From positions 620,001 through 684,000 of the forward strand of contig JACKCM010000004.1 in the NCBI GenBank assembly GCA_020634035.1: 64,000 nucleotides of DNA. Reading direction: 5' to 3'. The DNA is from Candidatus Obscuribacterales bacterium. Lineage in GTDB: Bacteria; Cyanobacteriota; Vampirovibrionia; Obscuribacterales; Obscuribacteraceae. The notes below the pieces were generated by a model, which was given only the letters and a program-made list of their open reading frames with translations, did no database searches and was not told where the DNA came from. Below are positions 9,801-18,538 of this stretch, one piece after another. Made by a program: the position numbers and the translations under genes. The first letter of the stretch is position 1. Each line of letters begins with the position of its first letter.

Positions 9801-10468
9801 TCTACGGAGCGCTGACTTTCTATATTGAAGGTACGAATCGACTCCACTTCGTCGCCGAAAAGCTCCAGTCTCAGTGGTGCTCCAGTGGATGGGTAGATGT
9901 CGACAATATCGCCCCGGATACTGAACTCGCCACGCAGAGTAACCAGGCTCTCTCTGGCATAACCAAGCGCCGACAGAGATCTGGCCAGCTCTTCGGTGGC
10001 GATTGACTCTTTGACCTTGATGGAGAAAAGGCTCTCTTTTAGCACCGCAGGTGGTAGTACCCGCTGCATCAGCGCTTTGGCCGTTACCACTACAAGATAA
10101 GGCTCCCGGGGCTCATTTTGTAGATGCTGAAGCAACTCCATCTGGCTGGCGACGTTGTCCGGGCTGCTCAGCACTTGCTCGTAAGGAGAGACTTCGGATG
10201 AGGGAAAGAGAAGAACTCTATATTTCGATAGATTGGTGAGTTCTTGATGATAGTGGGCTGCTACATGGTTGTCCTGCACCACAAGAAAGACCGGTCTGCG
10301 AATTTCGTGTTGCAGACAGGACAGGATCAAGCTTTTGGCGGAATCGGTCAGTCCTGCCAGGTTTAGCTCGGTCTTCGCTCCCCGGGCTGTTCTCGCCAGC
10401 AATCGGGCGTAGACGGGACTGTTTCTGAAGGATTCGTGCAGGGCATTGGCAAGTTTGTTGTCACGCAT
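6860..10468 (-). CDS. mfd: Transcription-repair coupling factor Mfd
   Basis: A 1202-residue DNA translocase that removes stalled RNA polymerase and recruits UvrA. Full-length family architecture is visible: an N-terminal UvrB-like region (SSEVSPYEQVLSS, GEFSIRGDIVDIYP), the RNA polymerase-interaction domain (VGDYVVHIKQGIGQFTGI), then the RecG-like helicase with Walker A GDVGFGKTE near residue 673, DEEHRFG near 776, and MSATPIPRTL, GLDIPNANTII and QLRGRVGRS. The C-terminal TRCF domain follows. ATG at 10468. The parvulin gene follows 10 bp downstream. Confidence 0.97.
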   Translation of the reverse strand: MRDNKLANALHESFRNSPVYARLLARTARGAKTELNLAGLTDSAKSLILSCLQHEIRRPVFLVVQDNHVAAHYHQELTNLSKYRVLLFPSSEVSPYEQVLSSPDNVASQMELLQHLQNEPREPYLVVVTAKALMQRVLPPAVLKESLFSIKVKESIATEELARSLSALGYARESLVTLRGEFSIRGDIVDIYPSTGAPLRLELFGDEVESIRTFNIESQRSVEELQEAVITPRWWVILDSDEEARQRLGDKLRGVLAESVNELSENEADTLRSVMETDLEAIEAGAYPESVEYYAPYIHDQFASLIDYIDENAVIAIDEWDSIAQVLKAYDEKLDRAYEEGTESGRLLKLPWKLHTPAGQVMDGFKENQKVFLSSLPTFEEKDKESVADFNCKPIEKFSNQMNLVVDKIREWRSQGNRIVVSTEQPQRMIGILREWDCPAKYVAGPDDNTVIKGQSENIEDESTAVDDTVWVTRYGFIHGFCLEDEHLVSVTDGELFGLKRKPTVYRRPAIEKNYERFTSVTDLKVGDYVVHIKQGIGQFTGIQRIEVDKQQREFLTVQYSGDDKLYVPVDQINLLSRYRGAGDHKPRLSRLGGAEWESTKKRVKRSVKQIAEDLVNLYALRAKQEGFQSTPDTPWQFEMEEAFPFEETPDQWQAIVDVKSDLESKKPMDRLICGDVGFGKTEVAIRAIFKMVMSGRQAAVLVPTTVLAQQHFNTLAERFAPYPIRLGSLSRFRTAKEQREVVRRLATGECDVVVGTHRMLQKDMSFKDLGLVVIDEEHRFGVAHKEKLKQLRVMVDVLTMSATPIPRTLNMALSGTRDMSLISTPPVNRAPVKTFVGEYKLPLVRTAILHEMERGGQIYFVHNRIESIENIAFELKQLVPEARIIIGHGQMNERELENVMLAFNAHEFDILLCTTIIESGLDIPNANTIIINEADKFGLAQLYQLRGRVGRSDVQAYSYCLYRPQKVLTEQAQGRLKAIREFTSLGSGYQIALRDMEIRGVGNILGSEQHGHMVSVGFDLYCKLLGESVAELKGDAVTGDLDSQIDINVTAFIPETYIEDGRQRLIEYKRLADVKTERELDFLSDEWKDRFGNIPVEAQQLVTVVRLRLLASQAKVQQIKPDLQGLRMMVNYRLQQWLPIQNKLPKQLASKTIYKPGIAGGQGSSPYVIVKAEGMGPGEQLNLIHDLLSAMVSNAQTAQAT

Positions 10469-10573
10469 GGGCTTCTATAAGGCTACCGCCGTCTGGGCAA
10501 ACGAGGATCTTAGCACGGGGAGTTATAGGTCGACTTTCCCTTACTACTGTTTTTGACTTTATCGATAACAAAA

Positions 10574-10602
10574 TTGATAACTGAGTCGGATGAATTTATA
10601 CT
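10574..10602 (+). promoter_or_regulatory. Putative sigma-70 promoter directly before the 10609 TPR gene
   Basis: TTGATA (10574-10579), a 17-nt spacer, and TATACT (10597-10602). The start codon at 10609 lies only six bases beyond the -10 box and has no Shine-Dalgarno sequence, so the transcript may be leaderless. A second pair, TTGACT (10553) and GATAAC (10576), also has 17-nt spacing and would give a short leader. Confidence 0.5.
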
Positions 10603-10608
10603 TTAGAA

Positions 10609-12045
10609 ATGAAACTTCGCATCGAATTGAATTCAAAGAGAAAAAGCCCCTTCATCGGGCTGGCTATTTCTTTGATTTGTCTGGCTGCTTTGAATTCGAT
10701 TCAGCCCACCCTGGCAAAGGCGACCAGACAGTACCAGCGTGAGGTTTTCGTTCATTTAGATCAGGGCAGTATGTTGCTCGAATCGGGACAGTATCAAGGA
10801 GCCAGGCAGGAGTTTCAAAAGGCTATCGAGCTCGATCCGAAATGCCCGGATGCCTTCAATAATCTCGGTCTAACCTTCTATAGAACCGGCGACCTCGAAA
10901 ACGCTTCGGCAAACTATATGAAGGCTCTCGAAATAGAACCCCTGTTCGTGCCCAGTCTCTCGAACCTTGCTGCGGTGCGCTATCAGCAGGGCAAGTTCTC
11001 TGATGCCGGCAATTTATACCGTCTTGCCCTGCGTCTTGCCAATGATAAAGACCCGCAACTGCACTACAACCTGGCTAATGTTTTGCGGGACGACAAAGAC
11101 TATAGCGAAGCAGAAGTCCATTATCAGGAAGCGATTCGCCTGAAACCTGATTTTGCCGCGGCTCACAACGGTCTGGGGGCGACCTATTATTGTTTGAGTG
11201 ATTTCGACCGGGCTGAGACAGAGGTCAAGAAAGCTATCTCTTTGAAGAGTGACTATGCTCTTGCCTATTATCACCTGGGCTTGATCTACACAGCCAAGAA
11301 CCAGCCGGACCAGGCACTTTCGGCATATGAGTCGTCTTTGAAGTTCGAGAAGAACAAGGGCTACGAGGCCGACACCCGGGGCAAAATAGATGAGCTTAAA
11401 AAGATGCAGGCCAGGCGTTCTTCTGGGGATACGACCAGCGCAGCGGTGGCAACGGGCGGAGGAGATCAGAACGAAGCAGCCAGTCTTATCGAGACCGCTC
11501 AGTTCGGGCGAGCGGAGAAAGTTCTCAATGTCCTAGGCCGCGGACCTTCTGCCAAAGACCCATCTTTCTGGAACAGTCTCGGTTATGCTCAGCTGAGGCA
11601 AAATTCAAAAGACAAAGCCGAGTCAGCCATCGCCAATCTCAAGAAAGCAGTGGAATTGAGCAATGGTACGCTGATAGAAGCCAAGTACAATCTTGCCTGC
11701 GCCTATGTCAAAACAGGCAAATGGATGTCTGCAAGACAGACGTGTAAAGAGGCGATTGAAGAGGCTCGACGGCAGGAGAAGCTCTGTCCTCTCGTTCATA
11801 ACCTTCACGGTATCATCATGAAGCATGGAGGCGATCTCAAAGGGGCAGAGAGCGCCTACCGCATCGCCATCGCTCAGGCTCTGGGCAAGTTGCCTGTCGC
11901 TCACTACAACCGTGCTCTGGTTCTGGAGAAACTTCATAAATCAAGAGAGGCGGTTCAAGAGTATCAGAACTATTTGCGAGACGCTCCCCGGGGCGCCAAC
12001 TCTGAGAAAGCGCGCAAACGGGTGGCGATGTTGATGGGTAAATGA
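10609..12045 (+). CDS. Exported TPR repeat protein
   Basis: 478 residues. A signal peptide occupies about residues 1-36 (basic start, hydrophobic core, TLA). TPRs run from about residue 45 to 260 (CPDAFNNLGLTFYRTGDLEN, LHYNLANVLRDDKDYSEAE). A linker with QARRSSGDTTSAAVATGGGD follows, and a second TPR block runs to the C-terminus. No catalytic domain is seen; it is probably an envelope scaffold. There is no ribosome site before the ATG; see the promoter entry. Confidence 0.85.
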   Translation: MKLRIELNSKRKSPFIGLAISLICLAALNSIQPTLAKATRQYQREVFVHLDQGSMLLESGQYQGARQEFQKAIELDPKCPDAFNNLGLTFYRTGDLENASANYMKALEIEPLFVPSLSNLAAVRYQQGKFSDAGNLYRLALRLANDKDPQLHYNLANVLRDDKDYSEAEVHYQEAIRLKPDFAAAHNGLGATYYCLSDFDRAETEVKKAISLKSDYALAYYHLGLIYTAKNQPDQALSAYESSLKFEKNKGYEADTRGKIDELKKMQARRSSGDTTSAAVATGGGDQNEAASLIETAQFGRAEKVLNVLGRGPSAKDPSFWNSLGYAQLRQNSKDKAESAIANLKKAVELSNGTLIEAKYNLACAYVKTGKWMSARQTCKEAIEEARRQEKLCPLVHNLHGIIMKHGGDLKGAESAYRIAIAQALGKLPVAHYNRALVLEKLHKSREAVQEYQNYLRDAPRGANSEKARKRVAMLMGK

Positions 12046-12142
12046 AGTAAAGATTTGCCCGTAGAAGCCCACAAGTTGTCAATGGAGCCCTCTTTTATAG
12101 TAGAATCTGGATTCCGTCCACAGCGGATTCTAGATCTAGATT

Positions 12143-13351
12143 ATGACCAGCACAGACAGAAAGAAAGCCGTTCATAGTTCCGGGAAAAAGCGAGAGCTGC
12201 CCGGAATAGACGAGCATGTCAACGATCTGCCCGCTGCCGAGCTGGTGGAGTCGGTCTGTCAGGTGGCATCGGCCCGCGATGTGCGCCCTGTTCCCAAAAA
12301 CAAAACCAGAGTAGCCGTGCTCATGAGTGGTGGTGTCGATAGTAGTGCCACCGCCGCGCTCATGTTAGAGGCCGGTTATGATGTGGTCGGGGTGACCGGA
12401 TGGCTTATCAAATCAGGCAGTCGCTGTTGCGATACCGGCATGGTCGACGCTGCGCGAGTTTGCGAACAGCTTGATATAGAACACCATGCGGTCGATTTGA
12501 GAGAGCTCTTCAAAAACGAGATTATCAATCAGTTTCATGAGTCCTACGAACGGGCGAGAACGCCTCTGCCCTGCAGTCTCTGCAACACCCTCATCAAATG
12601 GGGGGCGCTCATGAATTATGGACTCAAGCACCTCGGGGCCCGCTATATCGCCACGGGTCACTATGCGAGGGTGGTGGAGACCGATTCTGGTAAGCGCCTT
12701 GCCCGGGCCGAAGATCCGAAGAAAGATCAATCTTATGTGCTCTGGGGTCTGACGAGGGAGCAGCTGAACAACACCCTTTTGCCCCTGGGCGACTACAATA
12801 AGGATGAGATTCGCAAAATCGCTCACAGTAGAGGGCTGGTCATAGCCGACAAGCCGGACAGTCAGGATCTTTGTTTTATTCCTTTCGGCACCACCGCCCA
12901 GGAGTATCTGGCTGATTTCATCGAAGAGCGACCGGGTCCGATTATTCATACGGTCACCGGTGCGGTGCTCGGTTATCATAAAGGCACCCATAACTACACC
13001 ATCGGTCAAAGAAGAGGTATCGGTGTCGCTTTCGAGCATCCTCTCTATGTCACGTCGCTGGATCCCGAAAAGCGCGTGGTCTATGTCGGCGATAAAGATG
13101 CCTTGCTTCGAAGAGAGCTGACGGCGTCTGCCGTTAATTGGATCCTTGATGAGATCCCGACCGAGCCCTTTGAGGCGCTTGCCAAGATTCGCTATAACAG
13201 CAAGGCGGAAAAAGCCCTGGTGGAGCCACTTGCCGATGGCCGGGTGCGCGTGGAGTTCAGTGAGCCTCAGCCGGCAATTACTCCCGGTCAGGTGCTTGGT
13301 ATATATGATTTGACCGATACGTATATCCTTGGTGGTGGCTGGATAGATTAG
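12143..13351 (+). CDS. mnmA: tRNA-specific 2-thiouridylase MnmA
   Basis: Installs the 2-thio group on U34 of Lys, Glu and Gln tRNAs. The P-loop SGGVDSS is at about residue 61, a catalytic Cys lies in PCSLCN near 143, the partner Cys in QDLCF near 241, and IGQRRGIG in the central domain; the C-terminal beta-barrel is complete. The stretch GSRCCDTGMVDAARVCEQL resembles cyanobacterial MnmA rather than the proteobacterial form. The protein carries an unusual polar N-terminal extension of about 55 residues before the catalytic core. No good ribosome site precedes the ATG, so an internal start near the core cannot be excluded. Confidence 0.95.
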   Translation: MTSTDRKKAVHSSGKKRELPGIDEHVNDLPAAELVESVCQVASARDVRPVPKNKTRVAVLMSGGVDSSATAALMLEAGYDVVGVTGWLIKSGSRCCDTGMVDAARVCEQLDIEHHAVDLRELFKNEIINQFHESYERARTPLPCSLCNTLIKWGALMNYGLKHLGARYIATGHYARVVETDSGKRLARAEDPKKDQSYVLWGLTREQLNNTLLPLGDYNKDEIRKIAHSRGLVIADKPDSQDLCFIPFGTTAQEYLADFIEERPGPIIHTVTGAVLGYHKGTHNYTIGQRRGIGVAFEHPLYVTSLDPEKRVVYVGDKDALLRRELTASAVNWILDEIPTEPFEALAKIRYNSKAEKALVEPLADGRVRVEFSEPQPAITPGQVLGIYDLTDTYILGGGWID

Positions 13352-13408
13352 GCCGAAGGCTGTAGAATACAGCTCGGGTACTTCTTTTTCTTGCCAGGAG
13401 AGCTTTGC

Positions 13409-14665
13409 TTGCGCGGTATTTTTACTCGGAAAAATTCTCTTTCAAAAATAACCGGAGCACTGCTTGCTCTGGTATTACTTATGGTGTCTACTGTCGTGAT
13501 TGCGGATCAACCGGCAGAGGCCAGATCTTCTAAAAAGTCTTCCAGCAAGAAGAAGCACTCTTCTTCTAAGAAGTCATCGAGTAAATCACGTCACAGATCC
13601 AGCAGCAAAAGCAGGCATAAATCATCCAGGCATCGATCGTCCAAGTCGAAGCATCACCATCATCATAAGGCGGCCAGAGCGCCTAGATATGCGTATCCCT
13701 ATGATTTCTTCATGATGAACGCTCCCGATTTCGATCGCAGCCCTCTGCCAGAATCTATGTCAGGCGATGTGATGAGAGAGTTCGTTCGGGGCCAGGCCGG
13801 TCATCGTCCTGCAGCGACCATGGTGCGAGCAGGTGTATTCAAGTACCATCCGCTCAAAGGCGGCATATTTTTCAGGCGTGAACCGATAAAGTACATAATC
13901 ATGCACTCTACCGAAACCGGTAATCCTAATATGGATGCGCCCCGGGTCATAAACAGCTGGAGTTCGAGAGGACGCAGGCACCCCGGTGCTCAATTTGTAG
14001 TGGACCGGGATGGCACCATTTACCAGGCTGTGGATCCTGATCTTGGTACCGTTCATATCAACATCTTCAAAACCATTGCCGGTGTCAACAACGACAACTG
14101 TATAGGCATCGAGATGGTGCATTCCGGTTCGCAGGACTATCCGCCCGCTCTTGTCATATCGGCGGTGCGCCTGGTGAATTATTTGCAAGAGCGATACGGT
14201 ATTCCGGACGAGAACGTCACCACCCATCGTTATGTTCAGCAGGGCGATCATACCGACCCGGTGCGCTTTGATTGGACCGGTTTTATTCTTAAGAAGAACA
14301 AGCTGCGCACCGAAGCTATAGCCATGAAGATGGACGATATCAGAAGAGGTTCGAGGGACTGGAAAGCGACTCCGCAGCCGTTGCCCGGAGAAAAGCGAGT
14401 AGAAGGCAGTATTGCCGGTGGTGAAGTTCAGAAGCCGGTGGTGCCTGTGAAAGAGAAGGGCGATGTAAATCTGCTCGATCTAGATCGGGTCGAGCCTAAG
14501 AAGACCGTTCAAGAAAAGGCGCCGGAACAAGCCAAGCCTCCAACACAACTCTTGCTTGATCTTGAAGAGCCGAAGCCGCCATCTACATTGCTGCAGCTTC
14601 GTGGACCGATCTTGCTCGAGCCCGAGGACGCAGAGAAGCTCAATAAAGGAACTGAAGTCAAATAG
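13409..14665 (+). CDS. Exported N-acetylmuramoyl-L-alanine amidase (Amidase_2/PGRP fold)
   Basis: 418 residues from TTG at 13409, chosen because AGGAG (13396-13400) is 8 nt upstream. A signal peptide comes first (ITGALLALVLLMVSTVVI). Next is a strikingly basic low-complexity segment of about 55 residues of Ser, Lys, Arg and His including HHHHH. The zinc amidase domain follows, with IIMHSTETGNP near residue 164, GAQFVVDRDGTIYQ, NNDNCIGIEMVHSG and HRYVQQGDHTDP near 272, which supply ligands and the catalytic centre. A Pro/Lys/Glu-rich tail ends the protein. Predicted role: cleavage of the glycan-peptide bond in peptidoglycan. Confidence 0.88.
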   Translation: MRGIFTRKNSLSKITGALLALVLLMVSTVVIADQPAEARSSKKSSSKKKHSSSKKSSSKSRHRSSSKSRHKSSRHRSSKSKHHHHHKAARAPRYAYPYDFFMMNAPDFDRSPLPESMSGDVMREFVRGQAGHRPAATMVRAGVFKYHPLKGGIFFRREPIKYIIMHSTETGNPNMDAPRVINSWSSRGRRHPGAQFVVDRDGTIYQAVDPDLGTVHINIFKTIAGVNNDNCIGIEMVHSGSQDYPPALVISAVRLVNYLQERYGIPDENVTTHRYVQQGDHTDPVRFDWTGFILKKNKLRTEAIAMKMDDIRRGSRDWKATPQPLPGEKRVEGSIAGGEVQKPVVPVKEKGDVNLLDLDRVEPKKTVQEKAPEQAKPPTQLLLDLEEPKPPSTLLQLRGPILLEPEDAEKLNKGTEVK

Positions 14666-15287
14666 TCTCTTTTAGAGCGAGCGTTTTTATGACTTTATAA
14701 ATCGGCTTTCCTGATTTTAGATCGCTTTCCACCAGGTCTACTTTGTCGAAGCGCATTCTCAGCGGCAGAAGCTTCTCTAGTTCTTTAACTCTTATTTGTG
14801 TTGGCTCGAAACGAGTTTTTGAATCTTTCCTCTGTTTGAGTCTCAATAGAGTCAAATGCGGACGAAAACCCGAATGTCTGCTGCTCTCTTTAGATAGATA
14901 CGGCGCCACCACATCTGATAGCAGGTTGTGCAAAGTCCTGGCCGCTTCCGGTATTGCTTCGGGATTTTTTATTGTATACACCGCCACTCTTGGTCTTTTG
15001 ATATCTGGCCAGAACTCGAAGCTGTCGTAGGCTATTTCGAAGCAGCTCATTTGCTCAAGGTGATCCTTATATAGATCGTCGAGGCGCTGCATCAACTGAA
15101 CAGTTTTTTCTTCCGATACATCGCCTAGAAAATGCCAGGTTACGTGCAACGAATGCGATGGTACCGCAGAGGCTCTCCAGCTTGAGAGTTCGGGGTCGAG
15201 CGACTGGAGAGCGCCTGAAATTCTGGAATCAATGCTTTCGAGAGCCGGGGGGTTATCGAGGAAGGTCGCCGTGAAAAGTCTGGGCAC
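14658..15287 (-). CDS. thpR: RNA 2',3'-cyclic phosphodiesterase (2H phosphoesterase)
   Basis: 209 residues, the normal size. The two HxT/S-type signatures of the 2H superfamily are present: HVTWHFLGD near residue 47 and PHLTLLRLK near 144. The family opens 2',3'-cyclic phosphates on RNA and is often labelled 2'-5' RNA ligase. GTG start at 15287, only 2 bp after the stop of the membrane-protein gene, so probably translationally coupled. Its 3' end overlaps the convergent amidase gene by 8 bp. Confidence 0.88.
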   Translation of the reverse strand: MPRLFTATFLDNPPALESIDSRISGALQSLDPELSSWRASAVPSHSLHVTWHFLGDVSEEKTVQLMQRLDDLYKDHLEQMSCFEIAYDSFEFWPDIKRPRVAVYTIKNPEAIPEAARTLHNLLSDVVAPYLSKESSRHSGFRPHLTLLRLKQRKDSKTRFEPTQIRVKELEKLLPLRMRFDKVDLVESDLKSGKPIYKVIKTLALKETI

Positions 15288-15289
15288 TT

Positions 15290-15868
15290 TTAGTTGTCGG
15301 ATTGTTCGATTTTGGTTTTGATAGCATCTTCCACGCCCCGGGGGCCGCCCATGCCCTTGAGCAGGAACGCTGCTCCGAAGGCGAAAGGCAGAAGCATAAA
15401 AAGCATATTCAACATGCTTATCGGAGAGAAATAAATCCTCAGACCGCTGACCACCGAAAAGATAATTGTGAAAAGACTGACTGCAGCCAGCATCCAGCCC
15501 CAGATGCTTTTAGAGTTGTAGACTATCCAGCCCACTCCGAAGGTTAGAAGAACCAGTAAGGCTCCTATGGAATTGCCCGCGTTTATGCCCCAGAAAGTCA
15601 TGGAGCCGGTGGTGACGGTGACGTGCTGAAAAAGAATTACCACACCGACCAGAAGCAGGAATATACCGCCGAAATAGTGGAGGTCGGACTTGCCGCCGGC
15701 GTCTATGGAGCGCTTGTTCGAAAGCCCGGCCAGTTGCTCGTCGGCCCTTCTTGCGATGTTGCCGCCGGTCTCAGCTCTGACAAGCTGGGAGCTTGTTTCT
15801 GGCTCTCCTTCCTTGAGGATAGCGGTTTCGAGTTCGACCAGCTTCTTTTGTATTTCCTCGTCTTTCAT
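15290..15868 (-). CDS. Predicted four-helix membrane protein, unknown function
   Basis: 192 residues. A charged cytoplasmic N-terminus (MKDEEIQKKLVELETAILKE) with coiled-coil character is followed by four hydrophobic helices: FGGIFLLLVGVVILFQ, IGALLVLLTFGVGWIVY, WGWMLAAVSLFTIIFSVV and NMLFMLLPFAFGAAFLL. A short polar tail ends it. No family is recognised. Cotranscribed with thpR downstream. Confidence 0.7.
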   Translation of the reverse strand: MKDEEIQKKLVELETAILKEGEPETSSQLVRAETGGNIARRADEQLAGLSNKRSIDAGGKSDLHYFGGIFLLLVGVVILFQHVTVTTGSMTFWGINAGNSIGALLVLLTFGVGWIVYNSKSIWGWMLAAVSLFTIIFSVVSGLRIYFSPISMLNMLFMLLPFAFGAAFLLKGMGGPRGVEDAIKTKIEQSDN

Positions 15869-16160
15869 CTTCTTGAGTTCATTAATTGATTTTTCGCAAG
15901 GGGGGCTGCCAGAGTCCCTACTAGCATATCACTAGGCTATGGAAATACCTCCGATTTTGCCCCGTGTCTGATATGCACATTGGGCACCACATATGACAGT
16001 GGTATTTTTCAAGGTGGCAGGACAGGCAGATTGCTCTGCTGGCTTAAAACCGCATCAAATAAGGCTTTCGCCCCTTTGTAAAAAGTACTTGAAATTTCTG
16101 TATTCTTTGTATAATGGAATTATCGAATCGTTTTTAGTAGCTAGAAAGCAGCTTCATTAA
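15869..16160. other. Divergent intergenic region (292 bp)
   Basis: Lies between divergently transcribed genes and should hold promoters for both. Besides the promoter listed at 16089-16115 no repeat or RNA structure is evident. Confidence 0.4.
16089..16115 (+). promoter_or_regulatory. Putative sigma-70 promoter
   Basis: TTGAAA (16089-16094), a 15-nt spacer (short), and a consensus TATAAT (16110-16115) preceded by TG. It is about 45 bp before the ATG at 16161. Confidence 0.5.
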
Positions 16161-17489
16161 ATGGACATCCGCCGCGTTTTTATATCTGCCGCTCTCATGG
16201 CATTCTTTGTTTCTTTCAACTCCAGCGCTCAGGCTGGCTCTCTTTCCGAGCCGCCCGGCATAGCTGATGGTCCCGGTATCTGGATGAATATCTGGAGTCA
16301 CCCGCCGGTAAACGAGACCGAAGAGTACTGTCTCAACTTGAACCGTCATGGTGTGCGCAACGTTTTTGTGCAGACATCGCGCAGTAACACCGAAGCGATT
16401 CGCAATCCCGACAGACTTGGCAAACTGATTGAAACCTGCCATCGCTACAAGATTCGTGTGATTGCCTGGTCTTTCTCGATGTTAGACAATCCGGAAGCCG
16501 ACGCCCAGAAGATGGTGGATGCGGCTCAGTTCAGAACCCCAAGAGGCGATAAGTTCGACAGTATTGCCGCCAACATGGAAAAGGACCTCAGTGCCTGGAA
16601 GGTCGAGAAGTATAGCCGTTATCTGCGCGATAAGCTTGGTAAGGACTACCCCCTGGTCGCCGTGGTGTTCAGCCCTCTCAACAAAGCTCCTCAAGTAGCC
16701 AGAACTCCCTGGAAGATGCTCGATCAATATTATGATGTCATTGCTCCGATGAATTACTGGAACAGTAAATACGCTGACTACAAAGCCTATGACTATACCC
16801 GCGACACCGTTAAAAAGGTCCGCGAATTAATCGGCCGACCGGATGCAGAGATCCACGTAATCGGCGACGGCATGAAGACCCACAGCAAAGAGATTCACGA
16901 TTTCATGCGGGCTTGCAGAGACAACGGTGTTACCAGCGCCAGCCTCTATCCCTTCCATCAGGTAACCGATGAGCAGTATGACTGCCTGGCTCGCTACACC
17001 GACTATTTCCCGGTCAACGCCAGATTCAGTCTGGCTGCCTTCAAAGAGTTGAGGAAGCAAGGCGAGTTCGTAGCGGTCAAAGATCCCTCGTCTAGTGTAA
17101 GCCGCAACGAGTTTTATTCGATAATCTCTCGAAAGCTCACCGGCACCGAAATTGTTGACAGCAATGCCCTTGCCAATTTTGTGCGCAACTTCGGTCTTGA
17201 TCCGGCTTATTCTGCCGCTTCAGGTAACGAAGTTATTGGTCATAAAGAAGCACTGGATGTCATTGCCCGGGCAGTGGATCTCAAAGCCCGAGCCAAAAAG
17301 ATTGGCACTCCTATAGATCCGCATAATCCCGGACAGCTTGCCAGAAGAGCCCGCACCCGCGCCGATAAATGGTTCGTTCCCTCGGCTCGAGCCGCCGTAG
17401 TCAGTCACAACGGCGCTGCCAGCCATGACCGGCTCAATTATCTAGAAGCTGCCAGAATCATTCTTTCGGCGGATTCAGCCCTTAGATAG
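16161..17489 (+). CDS. Exported putative glycoside hydrolase-like (TIM-barrel) protein
   Basis: 442 residues. A signal peptide ends near residue 27 (SSAQAGS). Residues about 35-300 show the alternating strand/helix pattern of a TIM barrel typical of uncharacterised GHL-type sugar hydrolases: GIWMNIWSHPP, GVRNVFVQTSRS, YKIRVIAWSFSM, YPLVAVVFSP, YYDVIAPMNYWNS, AEIHVIGDG, and NGVTSASLYPFHQV. The C-terminal 140 residues are helical and polar with no recognised domain. The carbohydrate target is unknown; the fold assignment is an inference from motif rhythm. Confidence 0.6.
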   Translation: MDIRRVFISAALMAFFVSFNSSAQAGSLSEPPGIADGPGIWMNIWSHPPVNETEEYCLNLNRHGVRNVFVQTSRSNTEAIRNPDRLGKLIETCHRYKIRVIAWSFSMLDNPEADAQKMVDAAQFRTPRGDKFDSIAANMEKDLSAWKVEKYSRYLRDKLGKDYPLVAVVFSPLNKAPQVARTPWKMLDQYYDVIAPMNYWNSKYADYKAYDYTRDTVKKVRELIGRPDAEIHVIGDGMKTHSKEIHDFMRACRDNGVTSASLYPFHQVTDEQYDCLARYTDYFPVNARFSLAAFKELRKQGEFVAVKDPSSSVSRNEFYSIISRKLTGTEIVDSNALANFVRNFGLDPAYSAASGNEVIGHKEALDVIARAVDLKARAKKIGTPIDPHNPGQLARRARTRADKWFVPSARAAVVSHNGAASHDRLNYLEAARIILSADSALR

Positions 17490-17708
17490 GCTTCTCTATC
17501 ATTGCAATTGCAAGGCCAAACCCTGATTTTTTCATTGAGGTCTCGTCAATAAGAGATCGAGGGTTTATCATATAAGGGTGAGATATATGAGATGTCTTGC
17601 TTGTTGAGGTGATCTGGGATGGCGTCCATCCGATTTCACCCCTCTTGCTCACATAAATGGAAACCACGCCATACTATTATTCCTGGCGGCTTCTCTGGAG
17701 GATTGCTG

Positions 17709-18299
17709 ATGCATGTGACGGTTACTGGACGGAACATAGACTTGACGCCGGCTTTAAAAGATTATCTGGTCGATAAGCTGCAGCGAGCTCAGAAGCACTT
17801 TGATTCTGACCTTGATTGCAAAGCGCTTCTCAGTGTAGCCAAGAACCCCTCCATCGCTAGAAGCCAGACAGCCGAAGTGACGATTTCGGTAAACGGTCAG
17901 GTGATTCGCGGAGAAGAGTCCACCGAAAATATGTACGCATCCATCGATCTGGTGGCAGACAAGATTGAACGCCAGCTTCGCAAGTACAAAACCCGCTATT
18001 TCCATAAGACTCACAACAAAGACAAGAAGCACAAGCCCAAAGAGAGAGTCGATGTGGGCGCTGAGGTGGATGATGATGATGCGGTTGAAGAAGCCGTCAT
18101 GCTCGAGGATACCGAAACTCCGTCCATCGTTCGTTCTAAGAAGTTCGCCTTGAAGCCGATGAGCCCGGAAGAAGCATGCAAACACATGGATCTTCTTGGT
18201 CATGACTTCTTCATGTTCGTCAATGCCGAGTCCAACCATGTCAGTACTGTCTACCATCGTCGCGACGGCAACTATGGATTGATCGAGCCGGAATATTAA
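17709..18299 (+). CDS. hpf: Ribosome hibernation promoting factor, long form
   Basis: 196 residues from ATG 17709, preceded by CTGGAGGA; an upstream in-frame start at 17619 would add a non-conserved leader. The N-terminal domain (HVTVTGRNIDLTPALKDYL, through NMYASIDLVADKIERQLRKY) binds the 30S decoding region. A basic then acidic linker (residues about 105-135, with DDDD) leads to the C-terminal dimerisation domain (KKFALKPMSPEEA, GHDFFMFVNAESN, VYHRRDGNYGLIEPEY), which is characteristic of long HPF. Cyanobacteria call this LrtA. Role: 100S ribosome formation in stationary phase. Confidence 0.95.
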   Translation: MHVTVTGRNIDLTPALKDYLVDKLQRAQKHFDSDLDCKALLSVAKNPSIARSQTAEVTISVNGQVIRGEESTENMYASIDLVADKIERQLRKYKTRYFHKTHNKDKKHKPKERVDVGAEVDDDDAVEEAVMLEDTETPSIVRSKKFALKPMSPEEACKHMDLLGHDFFMFVNAESNHVSTVYHRRDGNYGLIEPEY

Positions 18300-18538
18300 A
18301 AACCTGCTTGGCAACAAGTCTTATCGAGCCCGTCTCCTCATCGGGGGCGGGCTTGAAACATTTCGTTGTTCTTGACGTCTTTCCGCGTTATCGTCGCGTT
18401 CTGATTTCCAGGGCAAAGCCTATATCCTGATTACCAGAACTTAGAGATAATATGAGGAGTTTTCTATAGAATAGAGCTTTATTCTTTTTACTAGTGTTTC
18501 AAAACCTTTGACAAGTTCCACAGGAGTATTCAGTACCG

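Noticed and set aside
18325..18355. Hairpin after hpf (CGAGCCCG...CGGGCTTG) as terminator
   Set aside because: The loop is 15 nt and no T tract follows, so it is too weak to list.
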